36,527 nucleotides of DNA from Bacteroidales bacterium UBA2714 (GTDB taxonomy: Bacteria > Bacteroidota > Bacteroidia > Bacteroidales > P3). Below the pieces are notes generated by a model. That model did not search any database. It worked only from the letters and a program-made list of their open reading frames with translations, and was not told where the DNA came from. The translations under genes and the position numbers were made by a program. Location of the stretch: NCBI GenBank assembly GCA_002354035.1, contig DEKU01000036.1, positions 1 through 36,527 on the forward strand, in the 5' to 3' direction. Below, in pieces: positions 1-7,834 of the stretch (the stretch's first letter is position 1; each line of letters begins with the position of its first letter).

Positions 1-834
1 TACTTTGCCGTTGCCCACGAGGCCCTCGGCAGCTACCGTCTTGCTTCCCCCTCCCGCCCCGAGACCTACGACACTATCCTCTACTTCCGCAACAACGAAT
101 CCACCGCAAAATATGCCAGCAGATATACACCCAATATCTACCAGAACTTCATCACCGACCCCTCCGGTCCCTCCGACAACAGCACCTTTGCCAATGTGCA
201 GTACAATCCTATGATTCGTCTCCTTGTTGGTCCCGCCCAGGCAGTCAACCGCATGCGCATCAACGTTGAGTGCGACAGCACAGAGTTCGGTACCACCCTC
301 TTCGCTGGCGAAGAGGTCTGCGGCACAGAGCTCACGCCTGCCGAGGGTTCCTCTGTCACCATCATCGGCCAGGGTGCCAATGGCTGTGGAGTGGCTCACG
401 TCTATGTCGACGGTGTCGAAGTTGAGCCTTGGGATGAAGATGCCGAGACTGGCGACCCCCACCTGCTGGTATTCTACAACAGAGATGAGAATTCTTATGC
501 CTACCAGTACACTTTCTCCGCCATTGACGCTGACCACACCATCAAGTTCGTCTTCACCGAGCTCCGCGAAACCGGCATCGATCCCATCGCCGATGCAGTC
601 AAGATGAACCTCCAGCCCAACCCCGCCACCTCGCAGGTCAACCTGAGCCTCGAAGGTGTCAGCGGCATGGTCAACTGCTCGCTTATCGACATGAGCGGCC
701 GCGTGGTGTACAACCAGAACATCAATGCCGAGAGCAACAACACCATCAACGTCAGCAAGCTGGCCAAGGGTGCCTACTTTGTGCGCATCACCAACAGCCA
801 GTTCAGCAAGGTTGAAAAACTCATCGTTCGCTAA
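1..834 (+). CDS. 3' end of a T9SS-secreted protein (5' part outside window)
   Basis: The frame is open from base 1 to the TAA at 832-834 (277 residues visible), so the gene starts upstream of the window; the internal ATG at 196 is not its start. The last ~80 residues form a Por secretion system C-terminal sorting domain: an LQPNPA motif, a short beta segment with IDMSGRVVYNQ, then LAKGAYFVRI and a terminal KVEKLIVR. Such domains direct a protein through the outer membrane by the type IX system and are then removed or anchored. The preceding region (about residues 75-190) is beta-rich, acidic and of no family I recognise. No catalytic motif is visible in this fragment. A strong terminator follows, so this is the last gene of its unit. 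The T9SS assignment is firm; the function of the passenger is unknown. Confidence 0.85.
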   Translation, partial: YFAVAHEALGSYRLASPSRPETYDTILYFRNNESTAKYASRYTPNIYQNFITDPSGPSDNSTFANVQYNPMIRLLVGPAQAVNRMRINVECDSTEFGTTLFAGEEVCGTELTPAEGSSVTIIGQGANGCGVAHVYVDGVEVEPWDEDAETGDPHLLVFYNRDENSYAYQYTFSAIDADHTIKFVFTELRETGIDPIADAVKMNLQPNPATSQVNLSLEGVSGMVNCSLIDMSGRVVYNQNINAESNNTINVSKLAKGAYFVRITNSQFSKVEKLIVR

Positions 835-866
835 GTCTGTAAATACAATATAGACAGTCATTCTAC

Positions 867-902
867 AGAGCGGAATGCCACACAGGCATTCCGCTCTTTT
901 TA
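867..902 (+). terminator. Intrinsic terminator after the T9SS gene
   Basis: A perfect 13-bp stem (AGAGCGGAATGCC at 867-879, complement at 885-897) with a 5-nt loop is followed by a T run. It lies about 30 bases after the stop codon at 834. Confidence 0.92.
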
Positions 903-905
903 TCC

Positions 906-1118
906 TCTGGTAGCACCCGCCACATGCCGTAGCGGACGGCAATCCAAGCCCGCTTGGCTGTCCAGGTTGCCCCTGCGTGACGACCTCAGGCCGTGGCTTG
1001 CCAGCGGTAGTGCCCTCAGTTGGGCCGGCAAGTGGGGCCGACGTCTCTCCCCGCCGCTACGCATGCAGCGCTGTCGACGCACGGCGGCACGTAGTATCGG
1101 TTTCCGCTCTTTGAACAA
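906..1118. other. GC-rich non-coding stretch with successive hairpins
   Basis: This part of the 527-base convergent gap (835-1361) has no convincing gene. It holds successive short inverted repeats: TGCCGT/ACGGCA (925-930/936-941, 5-nt loop), CCAAGC/GCTTGG (944-949/952-957), CTTGCC/GGCAAG (997-1002/1027-1032) and CCGCCG/CGGCGG (1051-1056/1082-1087). A 72-codon frame on the minus strand is rich in Arg with no recognisable fold and is probably spurious. It could be an untranslated structured RNA, an extended 3' region, or a degenerate repeat; the sequence alone does not decide. Confidence 0.35.
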
Positions 1119-1169
1119 CAGTTGTCTCTCATTTATCCTGCATTTCTTTTCATGGTAAGAAATAAAGAA

Positions 1170-1202
1170 GAGTATAAATAGAGTGTAAATAGTGTATAAA
1201 TA
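1170..1202. repeat. AT-rich tandem repeat, three 11-bp units
   Basis: Three consecutive 11-bp units, GAGTATAAATA, GAGTGTAAATA and GTGTATAAATA, lie in the convergent gap between the T9SS gene (+) and yicC (-). They are nearly identical to the array at 34607-34639 and share the 11-bp period of the array at 13914-13979. A short AGAAATAA-like flank precedes the units here and at 34607. The rest of the gap (1203-1361) is G-rich on the plus strand with nothing recognised. Confidence 0.85.
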
Positions 1203-1361
1203 GAGGGAATGTGAAAAATGTGGAGGTTGGGGACGGTGGGGGAGGGATGTGGTGTGGGTAAAGAAATGTGGGTTATGGTTTGAGAGGAGGGATGGGGAGG
1301 GGACAGAAAACGGCCGCCATCGGGGTGGGAGGGATGGCGGCCGGTGTGGTTGAGGTTTGGC

Positions 1362-2225
1362 TCAGAGGATGTTGCCTAATTGTTCTTTGATTTTTTCGAG
1401 TTCGTCTTTCATCTCGACCACCAGTTTCTGGATTTCGACGTGGTTGGCTTTGGAGCCGGTGGTGTTGATTTCGCGGCCCATTTCCTGCGCTACGAAGCCG
1501 AGTTTCTTGCCGCTGTTTTCTTCGTGGTCCATGGTGTGGCGGAAGTAGTCGATGTGTTTGGCCAGACGGATTTTCTCTTCGGTGATGTCGAGTTTTTCGA
1601 GGTAGTAGATGAGTTCCTGTTCGAAGCGGTTTTGGTCGATGTCTTTGATGGCAGCTTCGGCAAAGTAGTGGTGGATGCGTTCTTTGGCGGTTTCGATGCG
1701 TTCGGATTCGTAGGCGGGTATGGCTTTGAGTTTTTGCTCGATGAGGTCGACGTGTTTCTGGAAGTCGGTTTTGAGTATTTCACCTTCTTGTTTGCGGAAG
1801 GTGTCGACGTCGGCCACGGTTTGTGAGATGGTTTGTGAGAGGGTGAGCCAGCTGTCGGGGCTGATGTCGTCGTTGTTGGCTGAGGCCCATACGTCGGGCA
1901 TGGCGAGGATGGTGCTGAGGATGGGAGTGTCGGGCTGGTGGAGGGTTTGGGCGAGGGAGTGGAGCTGGTTGTAGCGCTGGGCAATGAGTTCGAGGTTGGG
2001 TTGGGAGGCGGTGGCGGTGCCGGACTCTTCGGTGATGACGATGTCGACTTTGCCCCGTTCGAGGGGGGTGAGGAGTGAGCGGATGTCGAGTTCGCGGGTG
2101 CGGAGGGAGGCCGGAAGTTTGGCTATGATGTCGAGGGTTTTGCTGTTGAGGGTTTTGATTTCGACGGTGTATTTGTTGCCGTCGATTGTGCATTGGCGTT
2201 TGGCGAAGCCTGTCATTGATTTCAT
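1362..2225 (-). CDS. yicC: YicC/YloC-family endoribonuclease
   Basis: The 287-residue product matches the family in length and layout. The N-terminus MKSMTGFAK is the family signature, followed by a segment with the ELDIRSLLTPLERGKV pattern. The C-terminal DUF1732 part contains RFEQELIYYLEKLDITEE and ends with GKKLGFVAQEMGREINT and the final helix. E. coli YicC is reported to act on RNA; cytoplasmic. The start at 2225 is supported by the conserved N-terminus. It follows the ApbE gene by 24 bases on the same strand, so co-transcription is likely. In many bacteria yicC is followed by gmk; here the next thing downstream is a convergent gap, so guanylate kinase must be encoded elsewhere. Confidence 0.93.
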   Translation of the reverse strand: MKSMTGFAKRQCTIDGNKYTVEIKTLNSKTLDIIAKLPASLRTRELDIRSLLTPLERGKVDIVITEESGTATASQPNLELIAQRYNQLHSLAQTLHQPDTPILSTILAMPDVWASANNDDISPDSWLTLSQTISQTVADVDTFRKQEGEILKTDFQKHVDLIEQKLKAIPAYESERIETAKERIHHYFAEAAIKDIDQNRFEQELIYYLEKLDITEEKIRLAKHIDYFRHTMDHEENSGKKLGFVAQEMGREINTTGSKANHVEIQKLVVEMKDELEKIKEQLGNIL

Positions 2226-2249
2226 GGCGTGATGTGTGGGTTGAATTTG

Positions 2250-3275
2250 TTATTGAATTATCATGTTTTGGAAGGCGGGTGTGGCGTGGGTGAGGTATTG
2301 GCCGTTTTGGTGGTAGATGAAGAAGGCGGCTTGGATGTCGGGGTTGTCGGGGTGGTTGTTGATGAATTGGAGGGCGCGGTCGAGGCCCATGACCATGAAG
2401 GCTGTGGCCATGGCGTCGGCGTACCACGACTGGGAGCTGACGACGGAGACGCTAAGGAGGCTGTGGTTGACGGGGTGGCCGGTGGCGGAGTTGATGGTGT
2501 GGGAGTAGCGGACGCCGTCGCGCTCGTAGTATTTGCGGTAGTTGCCGGAGGTGACTACGGATTGGTTGCGGAGCTGGATGGCGGTTTCGATTTGTTGGGA
2601 GCTGTATTTGTTTTGTGCCGGGCGTTCGATGCCCACGGCCCAGGGGGTGCCGTCGGGTTTGGAGCCTTGGGCTATCACTTCGCCGCCTACGTCGATGAGG
2701 TAGTTGTGAATGTGGAGGCTGGAGAGGAGGTGGCTGAGCATGTCGACGGTGTAGCCTTGTGCGATGGCGTTGAAGTCGAATTCGATGGGTGTGAGACGGC
2801 GGAGGGTGTAGCGGTTGCCGTGGGGGGAGGGGATGGTGTCGACGATGCGGTAGGCGTCGGGCTGGAGGAGGGACATGAGGGAGTCAATTTGCTGGGGCTG
2901 TATGTCGGCCCGTTTTTTGAAGCCGAAGCCATAGAGGTTGACGAGGGCGCCGATGCGGCAGTCGAAGGCTCCTTCGGTGTAGAGTCGGATGGAGCGGGCC
3001 TTGTCGAGGAGGTCGAGGAAGAGGGGTGAGATGAGTGAGTCGCGTCCGCTGTTGACGAGGCGGATGGTTGAGGTGTCGTTCCAGAGGGAGACGGTTCGGT
3101 CGACGAGGGTGAGGACGGAGTCGATTTGGGGTTGGAGGTTGCGCTGGAGGCTGTCGAAGTAGATGATGTTGTAGTAGGTGCCTTGGGTGTCGCCTTGCAA
3201 CTGGATGGGTTGGGGTGTGGGGTGGCATGCCGCTGTGAGCAGCAGGAGTGGCAGGAGGAGTGGGAGGTGTTTCAT
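2250..3275 (-). CDS. apbE: FAD:protein FMN transferase, ApbE-family lipoprotein
   Basis: 341 residues. ApbE proteins attach FMN from FAD to a Ser/Thr of target proteins such as Na+-pumping NADH dehydrogenase or Rnf subunits, outside the cytoplasmic membrane. The start at 3275 gives MKHLPLLL plus a hydrophobic run ending in the lipobox LTAAC, so the mature protein is probably a lipoprotein. Family features seen: GTYYNIIYFD near the N-terminus, FDFNAIAQGYTVD in the middle, IDVGGEVIAQG followed by WAVGIERP, HTINSATGHPV, and SSQSWYADAMATAFMVMG near the C-terminus, which is the metal and FAD-binding region. The frame stays open upstream of 3275, but that part lies over the T9SS gene in another frame and is not conserved coding sequence. 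It sits between yicC and a terminator that closes the upstream T9SS gene. No electron-transport target gene is in the window. Confidence 0.93.
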   Translation of the reverse strand: MKHLPLLLPLLLLTAACHPTPQPIQLQGDTQGTYYNIIYFDSLQRNLQPQIDSVLTLVDRTVSLWNDTSTIRLVNSGRDSLISPLFLDLLDKARSIRLYTEGAFDCRIGALVNLYGFGFKKRADIQPQQIDSLMSLLQPDAYRIVDTIPSPHGNRYTLRRLTPIEFDFNAIAQGYTVDMLSHLLSSLHIHNYLIDVGGEVIAQGSKPDGTPWAVGIERPAQNKYSSQQIETAIQLRNQSVVTSGNYRKYYERDGVRYSHTINSATGHPVNHSLLSVSVVSSQSWYADAMATAFMVMGLDRALQFINNHPDNPDIQAAFFIYHQNGQYLTHATPAFQNMIIQ

Positions 3276-3290
3276 GCTTCGGTGTTGATG

Positions 3291-3326
3291 AAAAAAAGCG
3301 TCCGGCAACCAGGTGCTGGACGCTTT
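3291..3326 (-). terminator. Intrinsic terminator of the repeat-rich T9SS gene (minus strand)
   Basis: Read on the minus strand, AAAGCGTCC (complement of 3318-3326) pairs with GGACGCTTT (complement of 3295-3303) around a partly paired loop and is followed by T residues. It lies 20 bases after the T9SS stop and 16 bases before the apbE start, separating the two genes. Confidence 0.85.
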
Positions 3327-3345
3327 GGGGTAATGGGTTGTTACA

Positions 3346-5025
3346 TTATTTGGTGATAATGAATTTGCGGATAATGGTCTCGCCGTTCTGGAGTGTGAGG
3401 CGCATGGTGTAGTTGCCTTTGGGGAGGTTGGTGAGGTCCATGACGGTGCTGGTGCCAAGGTTGGTGTTGGCAAGGATTTGCTGGCCAAGGGTGTTGAAGA
3501 TGGCGACGTGGCTGATGTTTTCAGCGCTCTCGATGTGGAGTTGGCCAACGGTCGGGTTGGGGTAGAGGCTGATGTTGGCGTTTTCGGCATTGTTGATGCC
3601 AACAAAGGTGACGATGGTGATCCAGCTGGTGTCGTGGCAGGCGATGTTGGAGGCAGGGTAGTTGAGGGTGGCTTCAAGGGCGACATCGATGTTGCCTTGT
3701 ACATCGGGGATGATGAGGGTGTCGACATTGGAGGTGCGGTTGCCATAGGTCCATTTGTAGGTGGCGCCGTTGGTGCAGGTGGGATAGAGTTTGGCGGTGT
3801 CGCCCTGCTGGAGGTTCCACTCGCCGTTGATGGCGGTGATGACGGGCGATTTCTGGATGGTGAGGTCAAGGTAGCGGAGGCTGTCGCAGCCGAAGGTGTC
3901 GGTGGCGAAGGCATAGCTGGGATAGGAGGTGGGAGTGGAGACATAGGTGGCATTGTTGAGTTCCCAGGTGTATTGGTCGCAAGCGGCGACGTGGACGGTG
4001 TCGCGGGCAGACTTGTGGATGGTTATGTGGAGGTGGATGGTGCTGTCGTAGCAGCGGGATATGCGACGGTCGACGAGGATGGTGTCGAAATCGGTGCTTT
4101 CGGAGAAGCGTTTGGTGGTGTTGCCGGTGATGGAGCTGATGGTGAAGATGATGCTGTTGCAGCCTTCGAGTACGTGGTCAGATTCGGGGGTGCGGGGAGT
4201 TTTGATTTTGAGGTCAATGGCGTGGTAGGTTACGCAGTTGTTAGCGGTGTTGGTGTCGAGGACGTAGTAGAGGCCGGACTCGGTGTAGGTGTTGCCACGC
4301 CAGTTTTTGGAGGCGCAGGCGGAGTCTACTATTGTGGCGGCGGAGTCGACGACGATGGTGAGGTTGAGGCTGTAGAGGGTGTCGCAGTTGTTGACGGTGT
4401 CTTGGTAGAGGTGGGTGTAGGTGCCGGAGGTGGTGAGGACGGTGTCAAACCAGTTGTAGTTGCCGCAGTGCTCGACATCGGCGGTGCTGTTGATGGTGTT
4501 GATGATAGTGAGGTTGATGCGGTCGATATGGGTGCAGGCGCCATCGAGGGTGATGGTGGTGTCGGTGTAGGTGCCGGACTCACTGATGGTGTCGCCCTGC
4601 CATACGTAGTAGCCGCAGGTGTTGATGTTTTGGATGTCGGTTTCGGTGTCGGGGAGTGAGAGGATGAGCTGGAATACGCTGTCGCACTCGCCGCTGCCGG
4701 TGGCGGCAAAGAGGGTGTCTTGATAGATGCCGGAGGCAGTGTAGGTTTCACCGTGCCAGTCGTAGGAGCATCTGGTGCCCGTGATGGCTTGGGTGGATTG
4801 GTAGGGGGTGTTGATGGTCAGATTGAGGACGTAAAGAGTGTCGTCGGTAGCGTTGATGTAGTACACCACGGTGTCGTTGGTGTAGGTTTGGCCGTTGGCT
4901 GACCATGTGAAAGTTTCGCAAGCGGCGGAATTGGAGGTGATAATGGTGCGTTGTGTGTTGTCTTGGGCAAAGGCCAAAGGCATGATGGCAACGGCCAATA
5001 ACAGACTTAATAATGCTTTTTTCAT
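3346..5025 (-). CDS. Secreted repeat protein with T9SS sorting domain
   Basis: 559 residues. A classical signal peptide (MKKALLSLLLAVAIMPLAFA, cleavage about residue 20) leads into about seven imperfect repeats of roughly 50 residues. Each repeat has the pattern Cys...W-x-G-x-TYT-x-SG-x-Y...CDS...L-x-L-x-I, with copies starting near residues 36, 86, 137, 187, 237, 289 and 343. A non-repeat beta-rich region follows (about 390-475), then a Por sorting domain from SLYPNPTVGQLHIE through LPKGNYTMRL to IIRKFIITK. The protein is probably exported by the Sec route, moved by T9SS and surface-attached or released. The repeats look like short beta-sandwich or adhesin modules; no enzyme motif is visible, so an adhesive or structural role is an inference. 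It has its own promoter element and terminator. Confidence 0.88.
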   Translation of the reverse strand: MKKALLSLLLAVAIMPLAFAQDNTQRTIITSNSAACETFTWSANGQTYTNDTVVYYINATDDTLYVLNLTINTPYQSTQAITGTRCSYDWHGETYTASGIYQDTLFAATGSGECDSVFQLILSLPDTETDIQNINTCGYYVWQGDTISESGTYTDTTITLDGACTHIDRINLTIINTINSTADVEHCGNYNWFDTVLTTSGTYTHLYQDTVNNCDTLYSLNLTIVVDSAATIVDSACASKNWRGNTYTESGLYYVLDTNTANNCVTYHAIDLKIKTPRTPESDHVLEGCNSIIFTISSITGNTTKRFSESTDFDTILVDRRISRCYDSTIHLHITIHKSARDTVHVAACDQYTWELNNATYVSTPTSYPSYAFATDTFGCDSLRYLDLTIQKSPVITAINGEWNLQQGDTAKLYPTCTNGATYKWTYGNRTSNVDTLIIPDVQGNIDVALEATLNYPASNIACHDTSWITIVTFVGINNAENANISLYPNPTVGQLHIESAENISHVAIFNTLGQQILANTNLGTSTVMDLTNLPKGNYTMRLTLQNGETIIRKFIITK

Positions 5026-5117
5026 CGTGTGAAAATTTATTAGTTTATCTTTTTGTTATTTATTATCAGAATATTAGTGTGTATGTGCTTCTATGCGGTT
5101 TGCGCAGAAACAACATG

Positions 5118-5125
5118 CAAAGATA
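5118..5125 (-). promoter_or_regulatory. Bacteroidetes -7 element TATCTTTG before the T9SS repeat gene
   Basis: The minus strand reads TATCTTTGCA, matching TAnnTTTG, about 93 bases upstream of the start codon at 5025. No clear TTG -33 element lies at the usual distance because the region is an A/T run, so only the -7 box is supported. Confidence 0.6.
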
Positions 5126-5197
5126 GTATTTTTTTTTGAAATGGAGATATTTTTTTTATAAATAGGGTGTTTTTGGGGTTGTGGGGGCGTTGAAGTG

Positions 5198-6616
5198 TCA
5201 GTCGATGCGGATGAGTTCGGCAATGTTTTCGACGTGTTGGGTGTGTGGGAACATGTCGACGGGCTGGATGCGCCCTACGCGGTAGCGGGAGGCGAGGAGT
5301 GCGATGTCGCGGGCTTGTGTGGCGGGGTTGCAGCTGACGTAGACAATGCGGCGGGGCTGCATGGAGAGGAGTTGCTCGACGACTTTTTCGTGCATGCCGG
5401 CCCGTGGGGGGTCGGTGATGACTACGTCGGGGGTGCCGTGTTCCTGGACGAATTGGGGGGTGAGCACTTTGGCCATGTCGCCAGCAAAGAATTGTGTGTT
5501 GGCGATGTTGTTGGCTATGGCGTTTTGGCGTGCTGCGGCGATGGAGTCTTCGACATATTCAATGCCGACGACTTGGCGGCATAGATGAGAGAGGAAGAGG
5601 GCTATGGTGCCGGTGCCGGTGTAGAGGTCGTAGACGGTGTCGGTGGGGGAGAGTTGGGCGTATTGGGCTACGAATGAGTAGAGGCGTTGGGCTTGGGGGG
5701 AGTTGGTCTGGTAGAAGGTTTGGGGACGGATGGTGAAGTGGAGCGAGGGGGCGCCGGAGTAGCCTTGCATGATTTCCTGCACGTGGTCTTGCCCGGCAAA
5801 GGTGGAGGAGGGCAGGTCGGCGTAGGAGTCGTTGAATTTGGTGTTGATGATATATTGCAGGGAGGTGATTTGGGGGAAGGTGAGGCGGAGATGGTCGAGC
5901 AGGCCTTCCCAGCCGGGATGCTGTTCGGCAATGACGAGGACGACCATCCATTGTCCGGTGCTGGTGTTGCGGATGATGAGGTTGCGGAGGCAGCCTGTGT
6001 GGTTGCGGATGTCGTAGAAGGGGATTTGGTGGAGGAAGGCATAGTCGCGTGTCGCCAGCCGAATCTGGTCGCTGAGGGAGGGCTGGAGGGCACAGTGTTC
6101 GATATTGAGGACTTTGTCGAAGAGTGAGGGGACGTGGAATCCAAGTGCGCCGGGTTCGGGAGCGGCGTCGGGCGAGGGGGGGAGGTCGTGCCATGCCCGC
6201 GAGGAGAAGGTGAATTCGAGCTTATTGCGGTATTCGTAGATGTTGTCGGAGCCACAGATGGGTTGCATGCCGGAGCAGTCGAGGTGGCCTAAACGTTCGA
6301 AGTTGTCGCGCACTTGCTGCTGTTTGGCGGCCAGCTGGTCGGGATAGTTGAGGGTCTGCCAGCGGCAGCCACCGCAGGTGCCGAAGTGAGGGCATTGGGC
6401 CGGGACACGGCGGTCGGAATAGTGGCGGATGGCTACGGCGCGCCCTTCGGCATAGTTTTTCTTCTTTTTGATGATTTTGATGTCGGCGATGTCGCCGGGG
6501 ACAACGAAGGGGACGAAGATGACCATGCCGTCGACGCGGGCTATGGCCTGCCCCTCGGCTCCGATGTCGGAGATGGTTATCTCTTCAAGAATGGGTTGCT
6601 CTTTTCGTTTTTTCAT
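5198..6616 (-). CDS. rlmD: 23S rRNA (uracil-5-)-methyltransferase, RlmD/TrmA family
   Basis: 472 residues from the ATG at 6616; an upstream in-frame ATG at 6733 would add 39 residues of His/Pro-rich low-complexity sequence and was not chosen. The order fits the family: a TRAM domain (about 10-65, ITISDIGAEGQAIARVDGMV), a 4Fe-4S cluster set CPHFGTCGGC plus a later Cys in EHCALQ, a SAM-binding segment VYDLYTGTGTIALFLS, DPPRAGMH, and the catalytic Cys in VYVSCNPATQARD. It methylates C5 of a uracil in 23S rRNA, using SAM, in the cytoplasm. In families of this type the exact target (U1939 or U747) cannot be settled from sequence alone. The rpmH terminator lies upstream, so it may have its own weak promoter; none was clear. 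Confidence 0.92.
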   Translation of the reverse strand: MKKRKEQPILEEITISDIGAEGQAIARVDGMVIFVPFVVPGDIADIKIIKKKKNYAEGRAVAIRHYSDRRVPAQCPHFGTCGGCRWQTLNYPDQLAAKQQQVRDNFERLGHLDCSGMQPICGSDNIYEYRNKLEFTFSSRAWHDLPPSPDAAPEPGALGFHVPSLFDKVLNIEHCALQPSLSDQIRLATRDYAFLHQIPFYDIRNHTGCLRNLIIRNTSTGQWMVVLVIAEQHPGWEGLLDHLRLTFPQITSLQYIINTKFNDSYADLPSSTFAGQDHVQEIMQGYSGAPSLHFTIRPQTFYQTNSPQAQRLYSFVAQYAQLSPTDTVYDLYTGTGTIALFLSHLCRQVVGIEYVEDSIAAARQNAIANNIANTQFFAGDMAKVLTPQFVQEHGTPDVVITDPPRAGMHEKVVEQLLSMQPRRIVYVSCNPATQARDIALLASRYRVGRIQPVDMFPHTQHVENIAELIRID

Positions 6617-6713
6617 GGGTGCGGGGTGTTTGGGATGTGTGGGGTGGTGAGTGGGGCTGTGGGTGACGGACTGTCGGCCTGTGGTGCGCAGGCCAGGACT
6701 GTTGTTATGTAAA

Positions 6714-6749
6714 AAAAAGAAGTACTGCAACACAACAATACTTCTTTTT
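6714..6749 (-). terminator. Terminator downstream of rpmH
   Basis: An 11-bp stem (AAAAAGAAGTA at 6714-6724, complement at 6739-6749) surrounds a 14-nt loop, with more T residues following on the minus strand. It lies about 44 bases after the rpmH stop. A separate 14-bp palindrome, CTCTTTGCAAAGAG, sits at 6750-6763 and may be part of the same signal. Confidence 0.7.
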
Positions 6750-6792
6750 CTCTTTGCAAAGAGTCGTATGCCTGGACTCAGGTAATCCGATT

Positions 6793-6939
6793 TTATCGCT
6801 CGTCGGAGACGGAAAGTTTTTTTCTGCCTTTTCTGCGGCGTGCAGCCAAAACTTTTCTTCCGTTAGCCGTGGACATTCTCTGACGAAATCCGTGCTTATT
6901 GGCTCTTTTTCTGCGTGATGGTTGGAATGTTCTCTTCAT
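6793..6939 (-). CDS. rpmH: 50S ribosomal protein L34
   Basis: A 48-residue reading frame on the minus strand translates as MKRTFQPSRRKRANKHGFRQ and continues with RMSTANGRKVLAARRRKGRK and a short tail KLSVSDER. This is the full L34 pattern: start MKRTFQPS, the HGFRxRM core, and the NGRxVLxxRRxKGRxxL end. L34 is a small basic structural protein of the large ribosomal subunit. The gene is short but unambiguous. A Bacteroidetes-type promoter lies just upstream (6962-6991). In many bacteria rpmH neighbours rnpA and dnaA; here it does not, as is common in this phylum. Confidence 0.97.
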   Translation of the reverse strand: MKRTFQPSRRKRANKHGFRQRMSTANGRKVLAARRRKGRKKLSVSDER

Positions 6940-6961
6940 TTTTCTTCAAATTTTTGAGTTG

Positions 6962-6991
6962 CAAAAGTACGAACTTTTTTTCAATTGACAA
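6962..6991 (-). promoter_or_regulatory. Promoter of rpmH (minus strand)
   Basis: The minus strand carries TTG (6989-6991), 19 bases, then TACTTTTG (6962-6969), matching the Bacteroidetes TTTG / TAnnTTTG primary sigma factor pattern. Transcription would begin about 15 bases upstream of the rpmH start codon at 6939. Confidence 0.75.
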
Positions 6992-7072
6992 GAAAAAAGT
7001 GACAAGGATTGATGTGGTGTATATGTAAGTGGTTGAAAAATACGTGTGTGTGTATAAAAATTTGTTCTTTTT

Positions 7073-7102
7073 TTTGTGGTTCAAAAAAAAGCCGTACCTT
7101 TG
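7073..7102 (+). promoter_or_regulatory. Promoter of the 7139 gene and secG
   Basis: TTTG at 7073-7076, an 18-base spacer and TACCTTTG at 7095-7102 (followed by CAG) form a good Bacteroidetes promoter. It is divergent from the rpmH promoter and about 37 bases upstream of the ATG at 7139. Confidence 0.75.
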
Positions 7103-7138
7103 CAGCTGCATTTTGCGATGTAAAAAGTTGTTAAGGTA

Positions 7139-7816
7139 ATGGATAAAAACAGTTTCGGAGCAATTATGGACCATCCCGGCGCGCTCAGCCCCGACGAGTG
7201 GCAGGCGCTGCACGTTGAGCGGGACCGCTACCCTTTTTGTGCTCCGCTGCAGGTGATGTCGCTGGTGGCGGACAAGGCGGTCGATGCCCCATTGTGGGAG
7301 ACGCAGTCGTTGCCCCGAGTGGCGCTTTATGTGCAGGATGCCGATCGGCTGAATGAACAGCTGACGGCGGCTGCGACACCCGAAAAGGTTGTCAGCGCGG
7401 TGGAGGAGCCTGCGGCAAGCCTGGTTGCCCCGCCGATGACCGCCGCCGAGACCTCAGCCGAGGCGGAGGACTATGATATCCTGAAAGAGATAAACGCTTA
7501 TCAGGATGTGTCGTTTAAGACGGCTCCCAAAAGTGTGATTCTGTCGAATTTTCTGGAAAAAGATAGCGGAATGGTGCCAGAATTCGAATCGTATGACGAT
7601 GTTTCGGTGTCGGAACTTGCTAAAAATAGCATCAAACCGGCCGAGATGTTTGAGTCTGAGACACTGGCTGTTATACTTGAAAAGCAGGGAAAATTGCTCC
7701 AGGCTCGGGATATGTACAAAAAATTAATGGTCAAAAATCCCGAAAAAAGTAGTATTTTTGCAGTTCGAATTTCCGAACTGGAAACGAAGTTGAACGAATC
7801 AAAAATGTATAAATAA
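7139..7816 (+). CDS. Unrecognised protein with a C-terminal TPR-like motif
   Basis: 225 residues, no signal peptide and no membrane segment. The middle (about 80-120) is Ala/Glu/Pro-rich and probably disordered. The C-terminus (about 178-220) has one tetratricopeptide-like helix pair, ETLAVILEKQGKLLQARDMY then KKLMVKNPEKS, ending in a short coiled helix. I recognise no enzyme family. The gene directly precedes secG with an 18-base gap and shares its promoter; to my knowledge a TPR-like protein before secG is seen in other Bacteroidales, which suggests a link to envelope or export functions, but this is inference. The start at 7139 is the first ATG after the promoter. The codon pattern is normal for the window. 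Confidence 0.8.
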   Translation: MDKNSFGAIMDHPGALSPDEWQALHVERDRYPFCAPLQVMSLVADKAVDAPLWETQSLPRVALYVQDADRLNEQLTAAATPEKVVSAVEEPAASLVAPPMTAAETSAEAEDYDILKEINAYQDVSFKTAPKSVILSNFLEKDSGMVPEFESYDDVSVSELAKNSIKPAEMFESETLAVILEKQGKLLQARDMYKKLMVKNPEKSSIFAVRISELETKLNESKMYK

Positions 7817-7834
7817 ATAATAACAAAACAAACG

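Noticed and set aside
900..1118. 72-codon Arg-rich frame on the minus strand
   Set aside because: Composition fits chance translation of a GC-rich folded stretch and no start signal is seen; treated as non-coding.
3478..4659. 393-codon Val/Gly/Asp-rich frame antisense to the T9SS repeat gene, superficially repeat-like
   Set aside because: Its repetition only mirrors the repeats of the real gene on the other strand; it has no start context or signal peptide.
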